NCBI GenBank assembly: GCA_030847615.1
Contig: JAUMIR010000003.1
Location: 21,147,001 to 21,211,000, forward strand
Direction: 5' to 3'
Origin: Gambelia wislizenii
Taxonomy: Eukaryota > Chordata > Lepidosauria > Squamata > Crotaphytidae
Length of the DNA: 64,000 nucleotides
Positions 1-12,139 of this stretch are shown one piece after another. The notes beneath the pieces were generated by a model. It was not told the origin of the DNA, ran no database searches, and saw only the letters and a list, made by a program, of their open reading frames with translations. Every line of letters starts with the position of its first letter. Positions within the stretch are counted from its first letter, which is position 1. The position numbers and the translations under genes are program-made.

Positions 1-2624
1 TTTATAAGGGGGAGAATGATACAAACCTTTTTGACCCTCTCTATTGCAAGTATCATCTCTAAAATGGTCTCCTCATATCTGTCAGTATCTGCTGTGCTGG
101 TTTCTGTATTTGAATCTCACACTCAGTGGCACTCCAAAGATCAGAAGCTTGCTTATTGACCTGAGGAAGGCACACAGCATGTTGCTGCTAAACAGAGAAA
201 TCGGCACAGGAATGAATGACAGCTATGAAGAGCTCCAGATTGTAAGCAAAGAAAAGCATTTGGACAGGATCAGAGATAGTGGAGATGTGGAGAAAAAAAG
301 TGGAAGCTTAACTAGAAAGGTAACATAGACTTGCCTCTTATGTGACATTGAAGATACAGGAGATTTTCTTAGAATAGTTCTCCCCACTCCTTCAGATTTT
401 GTGAGATGGAGGGGGAAGTATAGTTATGTAGGGGTCAGGGAAGGACCATAGGCAATAATCTGGAATAGGTTGAGAACTGGAAACCAGCTGGCAGGACCAA
501 GAAAAAATCAGGGTCAGAGAGAAAAACCAGCAAGTGTGTAATAATGGGTCCTCCCATTATCTGGGAGGTTTCCACATAAACAAAGGGTTAATGAGATGTG
601 GGTTTAAAATTACATTTATTGGGGGGTCAGCTTCACAGAAGACCACCAGAGATCATAGGAGACACTGGCCCAATGAGAGTGACCAGTACCCAAAGCTTTG
701 ATATGCTTCTAAGGAAAAGTTATAAAAACAGCAGGGGACCACACTGGAGAAGAACAAAGAGACAAACAAGGAGAGACAACAGACAGTGGCTCCTGTCCCC
801 AAAAGGGGATGTTGGGCCAAATAAGCCAGGCTCCTAGCCCCCACAAACATTGAGATGAGAACTCCATCAGCATTTGTGAGTAGACCAGGACAGTGGCCCG
901 GGAATCCTCAGGGGTTTGTGCTGTCCTCACAGGGGGTCCACAAAGGCTTGAAGGCTGCTTGGCTCACCTCCTCCCTTCCATTGTGTGACCACATGACAGG
1001 AGCCAAGGCAAAGACTGGCTGGCTGGCTGGCTGGCTGGACCTGAGCATTGCCATTCAACCTGCTCCAACCATAAACTTGGAACAAGAAGCAAGTGAAAAG
1101 TCCCCACACACACACACACACACAGTTCCTCTGAGGGAAGGTTTAATGGATGGTGTAATTGTATTATCAGTTGTTGTTGTTGTTGCTGCTGCTGCTGCTG
1201 CTATTGTTGCTGTTGTTTTAAATCTTGAGTTAAGTCTTGGAGGTCAGCAGCAACAAAAGATGTTTAAAGGGGGTCCCTGGTTTTTTTAAAAAAAGGTTAA
1301 GAATCACTGGACTAGGAAATGCTAGTTATATGTTAGAGGCAAAGCAGATGGCAAGTTTGAGGATTCCTGGTCTAGAAATCATCACCAGTGAGCAAAATCA
1401 GAAGAACAAGAGACATCGGAACAAGAGATGCTTATTTTTTGAGAGATATGACTGCCCCCTTTACAAAAGGATTTAACAGTTCATCCTTGCAGATATCAGG
1501 GTTGTGTACAAGACTATGATCAAATAGCCATAAAGTATGCAATAAAATTAATAAAGTATAATTAGAACAAGATGGGGGGGAGACCAAGTACAAGAAATAT
1601 ATAAGTTATATCAATCAGTTAACACATCTGGGCAATCAACAAGGGTTTGATTTGGCACCAAAAGCATAGCAATGCCAGTATCAGTTGTACCTCTATGGGG
1701 AGACTAATTGGAGCCCAAAAACAGAGAAAGCTCTCTCCCATGTTCTCATTAAATGCAACAGAGGTCCTTAGAGAAGAGCACCACTTGATGCTTTCTGCTC
1801 AAGCAAAGCGCCACAGAAAGAGAAATGCCAAGGAGTAGGCAATATTTCCCAAGGAGTAGGCAATAGTCAGTGTACACTGAGTTTCCAAAAGGTTCTTTAC
1901 TTAAGATGTAGTGATCTGATTTGCCATGTGGAACACTGATTAGCAGTTCTTGTTAGGCACAGGAAAGAGCTACACACATCTAGCATAATATAGGAAGGAT
2001 CACAAAATACAGGAAAACAAACAATAAACAACGAGTTGGAAGAGACCTGATGTCATCCAGATGTATTCTACTACAGCTCTCACTTACCCCAATCAGCATG
2101 AGTAAAAGAACATGGAAGCTGCAGTCCAACACATTAGGACAGCACCAGATTGCAAACCCTGCCCTAGTATTATGAGAGAGAAAGGAAAAATTCTTCCTAT
2201 CCATTTTCTCCACACCATGCATGACTGTCTCATATTTCCTTTTTTCAAAGCCTCCAAGTTCCAAACATTGTATTATTTCCTTGCAGGGGACTTGCTGTTC
2301 ATACAGAAGTTTCTCTGCTACTGATGAACATGATAGCACAAAGACATTTGGAGATGGGACAGGAGAGCAATGCCCAAAGTGGGAGCCACAAGCTCCTCAC
2401 TCATCAATAATTGTGAGAGCCAAATTAATTTCATTCATGCATGAAGGAAGATCTTGTGGATGTGCAATCTAGCCAACTTTTTTTATTTTATAAATGAGAA
2501 AGGTAAAAAAAATTGAAAAGTAGATGAAAATGAAAAAAAAAATAGAATTTTTACAAAGGTCAACCCTACAATTGGGAGAGTGAGACAATTGCTATGGGTG
2601 ACAGAGGCTGGTAGCCTCCCAGTC
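1..2624. other. No gene recognised; unassigned DNA with simple repeats
   Basis: No frame here resembles a protein I know. The longest plus-strand frames (44-328 and 855-1289) show no domain; the second reads through microsatellites. The first ends just after AAAG/GTAACA, which could be a splice donor, but nothing else supports an exon. Simple repeats are (GGCT)n at 1017-1038, (AC)n at 1105-1124 and a TTG/CTG tract at about 1171-1215. A 43-bp segment at 1423-1465 recurs at 3927-3969. Confidence 0.5.
1423..1465 (+). repeat. 43-bp segment repeated 2.5 kb downstream
   Basis: This stretch (starting AAGAGATGCTTATT and ending CTGCCCCCTTTACA) is found again in direct orientation at 3927-3969 with one mismatch. 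Both copies are followed 11-25 bases later by ACAGTTCAT, so the shared block is probably longer with an indel. It may be part of an unrecognised dispersed element. Confidence 0.7.
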
Positions 2625-2898
2625 TTTTATTTATTTATTTATTTATTTATACCCCGCTCTTCAGCCACAAGGCTATCAGAGCAGCTTACAAATTGTTTTA
2701 AGCAATAGCAATTTACACATCTATACTGCATTAAGCAATTTCCAATGGGTGTTAGCTAATTGCCCCCACAAGCCGGGTACTCATTTTACCGACCTACGAA
2801 AGGATGGAAGGCTGAGTGAACCTTGGAGCCCTCTGGAATCGAACTTGCAACGTGGTGACTTGCAGTACTGGCATTTAACCACTGCGCCACCAGGGCTT
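2625..2898 (-). mobile_element. tRNA-derived SINE (lizard type), minus strand
   Basis: Read on the minus strand it starts with GCCCTGGTGGCGCAGTGG, whose TGGCGCAGTGG matches the RNA polymerase III A box. A B-box-like GTTCGATTCC follows about 40 bases on. The body contains the stretch about a GGTCGGTAAAATGAGTACCC-type segment seen in two other copies (19702 and 35049). It ends in TATAAATAAATAAA, giving the (TTTA)n at 2625-2650. A clear TSD was not seen. Confidence 0.85.
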
Positions 2899-3120
2899 TC
2901 TGAGTTCCTCTTGGCTCCTACCAGATTTTGCAGGACAGTGCTGTGTGTGCACCCTGAATGTTCTCATCACAACTGTTGAATTAACATTTAGCTTATGAGA
3001 ATGGGAAGCTCAGGCAACAGAATATTTTTGGTTGCCCTGGAGTCAACTTAGTTAAGGAAGTTAAAATGCAGCGGTGAAACAATGAGCCTATTTTATGTCT
3101 TTAAGGAAGTTAAACACTAT
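2899..3120. other. Unassigned spacer
   Basis: I see no gene or recognised repeat in this short gap between the SINE and the palindromic MITE. Confidence 0.5.
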
Positions 3121-3121
3121 C

Positions 3122-3258
3122 CTATGGTTCTCAACCTTTGGTCCTCCAGCTACCCTGGACTTCAATTCCCAGAAGCAACAGCCAACGTGGTACCTGGTGA
3201 GGGATTCTGGGAGCTGAAATTCAAAACAGCTAGAGAACCAATGGTTGAGAAACCCTGC
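3122..3258. mobile_element. Palindromic MITE (hAT-like, nonautonomous)
   Basis: The two halves are inverted copies. GGTTCTCAACCTTTGG with CCTCCAG and CTTCAATTCCCAGAA on the left answers ATTCTGGGAGCTGAA and CCAATGGTTGAGAAACC on the right. This fold-back layout, with no coding capacity, fits a short nonautonomous DNA element. A clean 8-bp TSD could not be identified, so assignment to hAT is an inference. Confidence 0.55.
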
Positions 3259-3397
3259 GAAGGCACTGATACAAATTCAAAGGTGAAGGCAAGATCTATG
3301 ATTATTAAGTATTCAAAAATTGGAATGTGTGTGGGGAGGGGCAAAAACTAATATATTTATACATATTAATAATTTCAATGGATGGATGTGTCTTTCA

Positions 3398-3765
3398 TAG
3401 AATTATAGAATAACAGTGTTGAAAGGGTTCTTGTAGGCCATAGGGTCCAACCCCCTGCTCAGTATAGGAACTCCAGCTAGAGCATCCCCAGCAGTAGCTG
3501 TCCAGCCTCTTTTTGAAGATGTCCAGAGAAGGAGACCCCACCACCTCTCTAGGTAATTGCTTCCATTTCCAAAGTGTTCTTACCATCAAGACGTTCCTTC
3601 TAATATTCAATCAAAATCTACCCTTCTGTAACTTAAAACCATTAGACCTGGTCCTACCCTCTGAGGCAATAGAGAACAAACCTGTCTCCTCCTTGCCGTG
3701 GCAGCCCTTTAGAAATTTCAAGAGAGCAACCATGTCACTTCTTAGTCATCTCAGTAGGCTATCTT
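3398..3765 (-). mobile_element. CR1/L3-type LINE 3' fragment, minus strand
   Basis: The plus strand starts with ATAGAATTATAGAATAACAG and continues through segments corresponding to the conserved C-terminal ORF2 region and 3' UTR of CR1/L3 (FKRLDS, VGSPSL and RRNVLMVRTLWKWKQLP on the minus strand, 3395-3610). The copy is diverged and 5'-truncated, and was not compared with a consensus. Confidence 0.75.
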
Positions 3766-5690
3766 TACAAGGAAAAGTGCCACATTCTGAAACAGTCACA
3801 TTGTACTTGCCGGATTTCTGAAAGACCAACAAGAAAATCAACAGTGTTTATTTCTTTCATATTATGAACCCGTCTTAAAACAAGAAAAGTGACAGGGTCT
3901 GTATGTTACTAGCATTTAATGCTTCTAAGAGATGCTTATTGTTTGAGAGATATGACTGCCCCCTTTACACAATGTCCTATTTTCACAGTTCATTAAATGC
4001 CGGAAAGACCAAAAGGTCTTTCTTTAAAAAGAAGTCAAGTGTGACAGAAGTCAAGGCAGAACTGCTTACAGGCCAGGGAGGTAAACCGACCCAGCTAAAG
4101 TTTAATTACAAAAAGAAGTGCTCTTTGTTCCAACAACTGAGCATCTGACATCCAAAGTTCACAAACTTGAACTGCACTATTTATTACCTACCAACCAAGC
4201 TTGGCAAAGCTAAATAAATATGTTTTTGAGGGGCCTGGTGGGAATTGAAGGAGATTCCTAAATTATAGATAACTTGTGGAAAACAAGATCTTTCTGTCCT
4301 CAGGTTCTGTTTATAATTCTCCTTTCAGGGATGGCAAGGAAGTGTGAGTAATGACTCATTCACCCATCTTCCTTCTCTGAACCAGCCAGAGCCCTTATTG
4401 GCTGCCCCCCCTACCCACCCAACAAGCTGGTCTAGCTAAAGGCCTATTTATTTAGTTAAACTTTTATGTCTAGATTTGAACTGTTTTTTAAATATATTGA
4501 TTTTATCCATTTAAAATATTTCTATACCACCTTCAGTGGTGAGGCCTCTTGAAGAAGGCAGCTTCACACACACACGGTTCCTTAAAATAGTACAACACAT
4601 TTACAAGAGCCACATAAAACACCTTTTAGAAAGATGGACCCACATACAATTACACACAGCCTGAAACAACCAGGTCTTTAAGATCTTTTTAAAAAGAGTC
4701 AGTGAGGGAGCAATGTTGCATATGTATCTCCTAGGATAATATACTGTATTCCACCCCTAAGGAACCACCATCTGTCTCTCATGCCCACCAATGTAATGAA
4801 TCTGACCAGAAACCACATGACCTGGGCCACTGAGATTGATCTTAGGACCCTATCACATTGATATGGATGCAGGGGTCCTTCAGATAACTGGTATCCAATT
4901 ATTTTTATTAGTTTCAGCTGGTATCAAATTAGTTTTATATGTTCCCATCATCTAGCATCCATGAGCAACTAGTTGGTGCATTAGGCACCAGTGCAAGGGT
5001 CCAGACTGCCTTTAAAGGCATCCCCATGTAAAGTGCACTATGGAAGTCTGATCTGAACATCACTAGGAAATGGCTAGCTATAGCAAGCTCTGCTTTCCGC
5101 AGATAAGGGAACAGCTGGTAAACTATCCAAGGCTTATTAAAAACAAAAAAACCCCTAAATCTTTATTTCCCCCTTCTCTTCTGTCTGCTTTTTTTTTTTT
5201 CCACTGGCATTGATTTTATTCATTTTCTTAACTGGAAGAATGTAAGCCCAGGAATGAGAGAAATGTGTCCAGATGTTGAAGTGCTGAAACTCCCAACAAC
5301 CCTAGCAAAGCCAGTGGTGAGGAATGCTGGGAATTGTGTAGTATGTGGGGAAATCGTTATTGTAATGCAATCCAATCTTGTGTATCCCATGTTAAGTTCA
5401 GTTTAGGATTTTCCCTGTATGCATCAGTTCTTTCACATCCACTTCTTCTTGAAGACTAGGCAATTGAGGCCAACTGGAGCAATGGGTCATTCATCACATG
5501 ACCTAATTTAAATATTATATTACATTCTGTCTCAGTTCCTTTTAAGTTTTGTCTTCATGCGGCTGTAGCCATCTTAGCCATCTGTGTGTCTTTTAGTTGA
5601 GGCACCATGTAGCCCACACTGCTTAAGGCTGGGTGAGTTTTTTTCCTACCCTTAAATCCTCTTAGTTAGTTAGGGACCTTTAAGTTTGTT
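3766..5690. other. No gene recognised; AT-rich spacer
   Basis: It holds the second copy of the 43-bp repeat (3927-3969), a short (AC)n at about 4567-4575 and homopolymer runs. The CTCCCAACAACC...GCTGGGAATTG pair at 5290-5335 resembles the fold-back MITE at 3122. No frame looks like a real protein. Confidence 0.5.
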
Positions 5691-5706
5691 TTAATATGTA
5701 GATTAA
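5691..5706. repeat. L1 target-site duplication, left copy
   Basis: Sixteen bases identical to 8301-8316 flank the L1 copy directly, in the 7-20 bp range normal for L1. Confidence 0.93.
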
Positions 5707-8300
5707 TTTTTTTTGGTGAACTTTATTTATTAAAGGTTTTAAACGCATTAAAAAATACATATATCCTCCAAATTTATCTTCTATGTAATCCATTTTCCTC
5801 CAACCAAGAAACAAAAGAGTATATACATACATACATTCGTCTTCCGAAATTCTTCCAAATCATTTCCACATCTTCTTTCTTGGTTATTTTACAATATTTG
5901 CTCTATTCCTTTATTCTTTCTTCTGTATCTTATCTATCTCTGCTTCCTATTACCACTATCTCTCCATCCGGTATCTCGTTTTTCATAACCATTAAAACAG
6001 ACCTCTATAATATTCAAATTAATTCTATCTACATATTTCTTACATTTAGGTTTTTTCCCCTCTTTTCTATAAGAAATTCCTTATTACCAATTCTACTACA
6101 TGAATTTGTTACCTTACTGTTCCTTATTTGACTGGGATTTTACATTTCTATATTTATCTACTTCCCCTGTCCTTCATCTGAAACTTAATGTTGCTCCTTT
6201 CCCCCATTTTCTTTCCCATATCGGCACTAAGCAATCCCATTCCTCTTTAAAATTGCTTTCCTTTTTATCATTTAATGACATTGTTAACTTATCCAATACA
6301 GCTGTTTCATGTAGCTTAATCAACATTCCTCTACATCCGGAATTTCTGAATTTTTCCAATAATTAGCATATACCAGCCTAGCTGTAGTAGCCATGTATAA
6401 CAATATTCACCAATACTTTTTTCTTATCTGTGTATAGTATATCTAACATATTTAATAAATAAAATTCTGGTCTCATTGGTATATCTACTCTTATTATTTC
6501 CCATACTATTAAGTGAACCTTTTTCCAGAATTTCCTTACTTTGGGGCATTGCCACCAAATATGATAGAACGTACCTCTTTCTAACCCACATTTCCAACAT
6601 CTGTCATTTCTGGTTTTATACATTTTGGCAATCTTGTACGGTGTTAAGTGCCACCTATAAAGCATCTTATAATAATTTTCTCTCAAATCTTGGTTTTTAG
6701 TAAATTTTAAATTTTTATCCCAAGAGCTTTCCCATTGTTCTAATGTTGGTGAAAAGCCCATATTTTGTGCCCATTTAATCATGTTATTCTTCACTGTTTC
6801 CTCTTCCATATCTACTGTTAATAGCAATCTGTATAATTTGGAGATTATTTTTTCCTTCTCATTTCTCAGTATTTGATCCAATTCTGTATGATTCCTTTCA
6901 ATTCCAATCAATTTCATATCCTGTATAAATTTCTCTTTGAGTTGTCTATATAGGAACCAGTGGCATTGTAACTGCTCTTCTTCTAATTCTTCCCTTGTTT
7001 TTATACTCCACTGGTCCCCTTTTACTTTTAAGATCTCTTCGTAAGTCAACCATTTATCCTTACATAAGTTTTCTTTTTTATGAAAAGCCTTGTGTGTCGA
7101 TGTCCATAACGGTATCTTCCTTGAAATTTTATTCCTACATTTCTGCCATACACCTAAAAACGCTCTTCTTATAAAATGATGTTTAAAATCTTTATGCACT
7201 TCTGCCTTGTTATATATTAAATATGCGTGCTACCCAAACCTGTTATTAAATCTTTCTAATGTCAATAGTTTTTTATCATCTAAATTTACCCATTTTTCTA
7301 TCCAAGTCAAACAGCATGTGTAATAATATAATTTCAAATTTGGTAATTGAAATCCTCCTCTTTCTTTCCTTTCATGTAATATTTTCCATCTGATCCGTGT
7401 TTTTTTACCTTGCCATATAAATTTCGATAATTCTTTATTCCAATCTTTAAATGGGATATCATTCGTTATAATCGATATGTTTTGAAACCAAAACATCATT
7501 TTCGGTAATATATTCATCTTTATTAAGGATATCCTTCCTAATAAAGATAATTTTAATTTTTCCCATTGTTGTAATTCTTTTTTTATATTATTCCATCCTT
7601 TAATATAATTATTTTTAAATAGTTCTGTATTTGTCTTTGTTAATATTATTCCTAAGTATCTTACCCTTTTCTCTATGTTAAATTTGGACATTTCCCTTAA
7701 TTCTTTTTCTTCTTTTGTTGACAGATTTTTTGTTATCACTACTGTTTTTTCCGTATTAATTTTGAATCCCGCCAAGTGTCCAAATTCTTCTAAGACTGAT
7801 AATAGTTTCTTTATGCTCTCCATTGGGTTTTCTAAACAGATAACTAAATCATCTGCATAAGCTCTCAACTTATATTTATAGTTCTGAATTTTTAATCCTT
7901 TTATTTCCTCATCAGCTCTTATTTTCCTATTCAAAATTTCCAGAATCATAATAAAAAGTAATGGGGAGAGGGGACATCCTTGCCTTGTTCCTTTCAAAAT
8001 ACTACACGTTGGTGATTTTTCCCCATTTACAATTATTTTTGCCGTTTGATCTTTATATATTGCATTTATCCAACTTATAAAGTTCTCCCCGAATTTCATC
8101 TCTCCCATTACTTCAAACATGAATCCCCAATTTAGGTTGTCAAATGCTTTCTCAGCATCAATGAAAATCAAGCTTAATTTCTTATGATTTTGTTTTTCAA
8201 AATATTCCAGAATATCTATCACAATTCTTATGTTATTTCTTAGATATCTATTTGGCAGAAAACCACTCTGATCTTCATGTATCCAATTCTTTAGTGCTTC
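5707..8300 (-). mobile_element. 5'-truncated L1 retrotransposon with 16-bp TSD
   Basis: The element lies on the minus strand between two perfect copies of TTAATATGTAGATTAA at 5691-5706 and 8301-8316. Its 3' end shows as T8 at 5707-5714, a short poly(A) tail, followed inward by about 660 bp of 3' UTR. The 5' end is cut off inside the reverse-transcriptase domain, as is typical of L1 target-primed reverse transcription. Only the ORF2 RT core and C terminus remain. Confidence 0.93.
6378..8300 (-). pseudogene. L1 ORF2 fragment (reverse transcriptase and C-terminal domain)
   Basis: The reading frame is open from the truncation point at 8300 to 6378, apart from one TAG at 7230-7232. It enters at EDQSGFLPNRYLRNNIR (an RT motif), then shows motif A FIDAEKAFDNLNW, motif B KGTRQGCPLSPLLF, catalytic YADD and the YLGI segment. 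Downstream of the stop is the L1 C-terminal region with CWKCGLERGTFYHIWWQCP, the cysteine/histidine cluster usual near the end of vertebrate L1 ORF2. The endonuclease domain is missing. Because the nonsense codon is the only lesion over about 640 codons, the copy is fairly recent. It cannot move on its own. Confidence 0.92.
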
Positions 8301-8316
8301 TTAATATGTAGATTAA
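8301..8316. repeat. L1 target-site duplication, right copy
   Basis: Identical to 5691-5706. It begins immediately at the 5' truncation point of the L1. Confidence 0.93.
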
Positions 8317-9489
8317 GATTGATATACCTTCAGTAAACTTTTGATATGCATTTTTAAACTGACGTCTTTGTTGCTTTAATGAGTCTAATTGACTGGCTGA
8401 TAAGACCACTCATTTAATGTTAATTGAGCTGTGTCTGTATTCCAATGCTTTACTCTGCTGAATTTGAAAGAAAAGTGTTTTTACTTTTAAAGAAGATTTT
8501 TTTATTATTTTTAAAAGGGCTAGATTCCTGGAATTTTTAATACATTTTTAATTTTAGACTCATACCTCCCAACAAATTCCAGTCTAACAATATTGAGTGA
8601 GACACTTGCCCACCACTAATTTAGTTCAACACTGACCAGCCAGATACTTCTAGAAAGCCCACAAGTAGATAAGAGCAAGAAGTATAACTAAGATCAATCA
8701 GTTCAGAAATCACACCAAACCACTGTTAACATAAATAAAGGTGTGAGGTGGTCTGAAGACCACACTTCTTGATTCAAGTTTGATGAGAAGTCATAGATGT
8801 CACAACAAGTCACAGCTAAGTTAATGATGGTTTAATGTGATATGCCCTGGACCTTTATTCTCATACATAGGGTGGACCCCCCCCCCCGTGTATGAGGTGG
8901 GGGGAGGGAGAGGAATATATATTACCAAGAAAAGAAGACAAAATAGCACACAGGATTGCACAAAACTGCATATGCTGTTTTTTGTGTACAAACTCAAACT
9001 TAGAAATAATAGTTTAAATCAAATTGTTAGTCCTAACTAAATGACTGAATGAATGAGAACTGTGTAACTCAACATTTACATAATTTTCATTCATTCAATG
9101 GATGTAGTCTTGTTGGGACCAGCAAACAGATATGCTTCCTTAAATTGATATAATAATAATTGGCTATTATTATATATAAATACCATATAATCTTCATCAA
9201 ATGGGTAAGATGTCTTCTATGACTCCTCAGACTGTTACTGAGGGATTAGTAATGGATGGATAACATGAAAGCCTCTGTTCTCTCTTGCTATTTTGGTTCT
9301 TTACTGTCTGATTTAAACATTAAATTGGAGTGCCTGGATAGCCTTTTATCAAAGACACATTCCTAAAAAGAGGACTGTCATCTGACAGCCATTCTAAAAG
9401 ATTAATGTTTTGTGCCCTTTTGGGGGGCGGGTGAGGTGTCTACCCCACAGGAGAAAGTAAAAGTGAATGGTTCAGCTCAGACAACCCCC
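8317..9489. other. No gene recognised; AT-rich spacer
   Basis: Unassigned sequence with a C10 run at about 8878-8887. No frame resembles a protein. Confidence 0.5.
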
Positions 9490-9905
9490 AATAAAGGAAA
9501 TTAGTAGTGTAACTCTATTCTGCTTTGGTCAGACCTCACATGGAATATTGTGCCCAGTTCTGGGTATCACAATTCAAGAAGGATATTGACAAGCTGGAAT
9601 GTGTCCAGAGAGAGGTGACCAACATGATTAAAGGCATGGTAACCAAGTCTTATGATAAACGACTTAATGATATGGGTATGTTTAGCTTGGAGAAGATAAG
9701 ATTGAGAGATGACATGATCACTATCTTTAAATATCTGAAGTGGTGTCATGTAGAAGACAGAACCATAAGAACTGTTTGACAGTGGAATAGACTGTTTCAG
9801 AGGGTGGTAGAGTCACCATCTTTGAAAGTTTTTAAACAGAAGTTAGATGGGCATCATTCAGGAGCTCTTTAGTTCTGTATTCCTTCATGGCAGGGGGTTG
9901 GACCT
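9490..9905 (+). mobile_element. CR1 LINE 3' fragment
   Basis: Translation gives [33 protein letters not shown]...LNDMGMFSLEKIRLRDDMITIFKYLK in short recognisable blocks of the CR1 ORF2 C terminus. The stretch after 9770 jumps to a QWNRLFQRVVESPSLKVFKQ-type end, so about 60 codons are missing. The copy is old and lacks the ATTCTATG terminal repeats. Confidence 0.85.
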
Positions 9906-10024
9906 GCAAGACAACCTAGCTATGAGACTTAGGTTGTGGAGTCAATGCAACCAAACTAGAATCAGGTCTTTAATCCCTTTCTAACTGTTGCTTATATTCA
10001 TTGGAGTTTAGCAGCCACTGCATA

Positions 10025-10264
10025 CAGGTTATCTCCCCCCCCCCATATCTGTAGTGGCTATGTTCCCAGACTTACCGTAGATACATGAAACTGTAGATAA
10101 TAGTGAACCCTATTGATATGAGTGACATCCAGCCCAACTTCTGGTGGAAGCATACCATAGAATCATGCTGGAGGACCTAGAAAATGCCTAGAGAAGACAT
10201 TTTTTTCCCATGCATGGATAAGTGAAATCACGGATACCAGCCCGGAGATATGGTGGTCGACCTG
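10025..10264. mobile_element. Tigger/pogo-like MITE, TA TSD (copy 1)
   Basis: It is bounded by TA dinucleotides, with ends CAGGTTATCTCCC and GGTGGTCGACCTG, and has no coding capacity. It shares layout and internal words such as GGACCTAGAAAATGCCTAG with copies at 12603, 30423 and (more distantly) 19140. The terminal CAG...CTG with a TA duplication is as expected for Tc1/mariner-superfamily pogo/Tigger derivatives. Confidence 0.7.
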
Positions 10265-10266
10265 TA

Positions 10267-11704
10267 CTCCAATTTGAACTTTGCTGTCAGTTGGGAATGT
10301 TGCAGATTAGAATGAGCTTATGTTTTCAATACTATCTTACTGAATACATCCCTCTGTGACAGAGGGAAATAGGGTTCTTTCTACAGTAGTGACTTATTGT
10401 GGCCATTCCCAGAGCCCTAACTACACCCATTTCATAAACAATGTATCTTACTCAGGCAGACATATTTGTATGTCCTGAATTTCATACAGAGAGAATAATG
10501 AAATTGGTGTATCCAATGAGCACTATCAAATGAGCACTATCAGTGTTGCTATCATTTTGTCCTTACTGTGCCCTCCTTGCTTAGCCTACACATACTATTA
10601 GATTATTTTATAATATCACTGGAAGTTTCTGTAACTGCATAAACTCCCCCTCCCTTTTTGAGGCTGTATATTGTCCTGCTTCCTCCATTAGTGAATCAAT
10701 ATTACTTCATATACAATGCTGCCTGATTATAAGAGAGATAAAAATAAAATCAACTCTTTCCTTTCAGGTTTGAAATGCATACATCTTTCAAGTTTCATTT
10801 TGTTCAGCTTCTCCTTTTTCCAACCTTAATTTCCTTTCATCTCATTTCCACATCTGTTTGCATTAAAAAGAAAGTCAGCACAAAAAAACTATATGTACTT
10901 CTGTGACTGAGCATTTTTCTCAGCAATTTTCCTTATGCATTAATGCATTTTCATGTTATTTTCACGTATATGCATTTTTTTGCCTTTACCCCAAATATTA
11001 TGTGCTTTTGAAATATTTTTCTGACAAAAGAACTTAATTATAAATTTTCGCACTTTATGCAAAGATGAATAATGAAAGGTACCTATGGGCTTGTCTAGAT
11101 GGGCAATTTACCCAGGCTTCCCCCTGTTGGAGCCCTATAGTCCAAATGATGCAAGGTTCTTGTATTGATTTGCCTCTGGACAGTCCTTATGATGTCTGAG
11201 GCCAAGCCAGGGTAAACCCTTTTAAAATAAACCCCCGGAAAACCCACATCATGTGGAAAAACCTGAATGGGTCTGACACAGGAAAGCAGGAGTCTGTATC
11301 TGCATGACAGGCTGTATCACTGGATGCCACTACTGCTGGTGTTGCTCTGAAGCTGGGAATGAGGTACTCAGCATGTGGTCAAGGCCCCCTGCATGTGACC
11401 AACCTTGATCACATGCTGAGGGCCCAGCTTCAGAGAATGTGGTGTGCAACAGCATTAGAGGTGCCCACCAAGCCCAGCTGGCATGTGCATGTGGATTTCT
11501 GCCCATTTCCTTGTGATAATGAGGGGGATCTGAGCCAGCTCCAAGGTGAAGTCCTTTGTTATGGCCTATGTTTTAGTTCAGGCAATGTGAATTTGGTAAG
11601 TTAGCATTAAAATTTGAATCAAACTTATTTCTCATCCACATTTGATGATGCCAGTTCAAAGAAACCACTCTCACAAAACATTGTCACTAGAAAGTGTATA
11701 GGAA
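10267..11704. other. No gene recognised; possible MITE end at 11090
   Basis: Most of this is unassigned. At about 11091 GGGCTTGTCTAGATGGGCAA resembles the ends at 29396 (GGGCTCACCTACATGGGCAA) and the starts of the ~600-bp repeats at 26110 and 39787, so a decayed DNA element may begin here. Its other end was not found. No frame looks real. Confidence 0.4.
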
Positions 11705-11963
11705 AATATCTCCTTGTTGTGGCTATGTGCCTTCAACTCTGTCTTATGGCGACTCTAAGGGTATTCATTGCAAGATTTATTCAAAAGAGATTTGCCATTG
11801 CCTTCCTCTGAGGCTGAGAGATCCAAGGTCAGCCAGTGGTTTTGTTGTTGTTGTTGTTGGGTTTTGTTTTTTTTTTGTGACTGAGCAGGGATTCAGACCC
11901 TGTTCACCCAGAGTCCTAGTCCAACACTCAAACCACTACCCCATGCTGGCTCTCAGACTTCAA
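11705..11963 (-). mobile_element. tRNA-derived SINE, minus strand (copy a)
   Basis: On the minus strand the head reads GAGCCAGCATGGGGTAGTGG, with A-box-like TGGGGTAGTGG and a B-box-like GGTCTGAATCC. The body contains the GAGGAAGGCAATGGCAAA and CGCCATAAGACAGAGTTGAA segments. An expanded (TTG)n at about 11842-11860 sits inside it. This family differs from the SINE at 2625. Confidence 0.8.
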
Positions 11964-12139
11964 CTCCACCCTATCATTGGGTTTTCTTGGAAATATCCAT
12001 TTACAGGAGGTTTACCCTTGTCTTCCTCTTGAGTCTGGAAGAGTCTGACACCCAGGATGGGTTTCCATGGCTGAGTGGGAATTTAAACTCTAGTCTCCTG
12101 GAGTCCCAGCATTCAAACCACTACACCACAACTCTCTAA
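11964..12139 (-). mobile_element. tRNA-derived SINE, minus strand (copy b, partial)
   Basis: A second copy of the same family follows directly in the same orientation. On the minus strand AGAGTTGTGGTGTAGTGG carries the A box, then come the CCAGGAGACTAGAGTTTAAA and GCCATGGAAACCCATCC segments. It is shorter than copy a and lacks the distal part. Confidence 0.75.

Noticed and set aside
44..328. Candidate 3' exon boundary at AAAG/GTAACA
   Set aside because: A lone donor-like GTAAC without an acceptor, domain or conservation evidence is expected by chance.
653..1289. Several overlapping open frames of 60-144 codons
   Set aside because: They run through (GGCT)n, (AC)n and CTG tracts, overlap on both strands and have no domain or codon structure suggesting selection.
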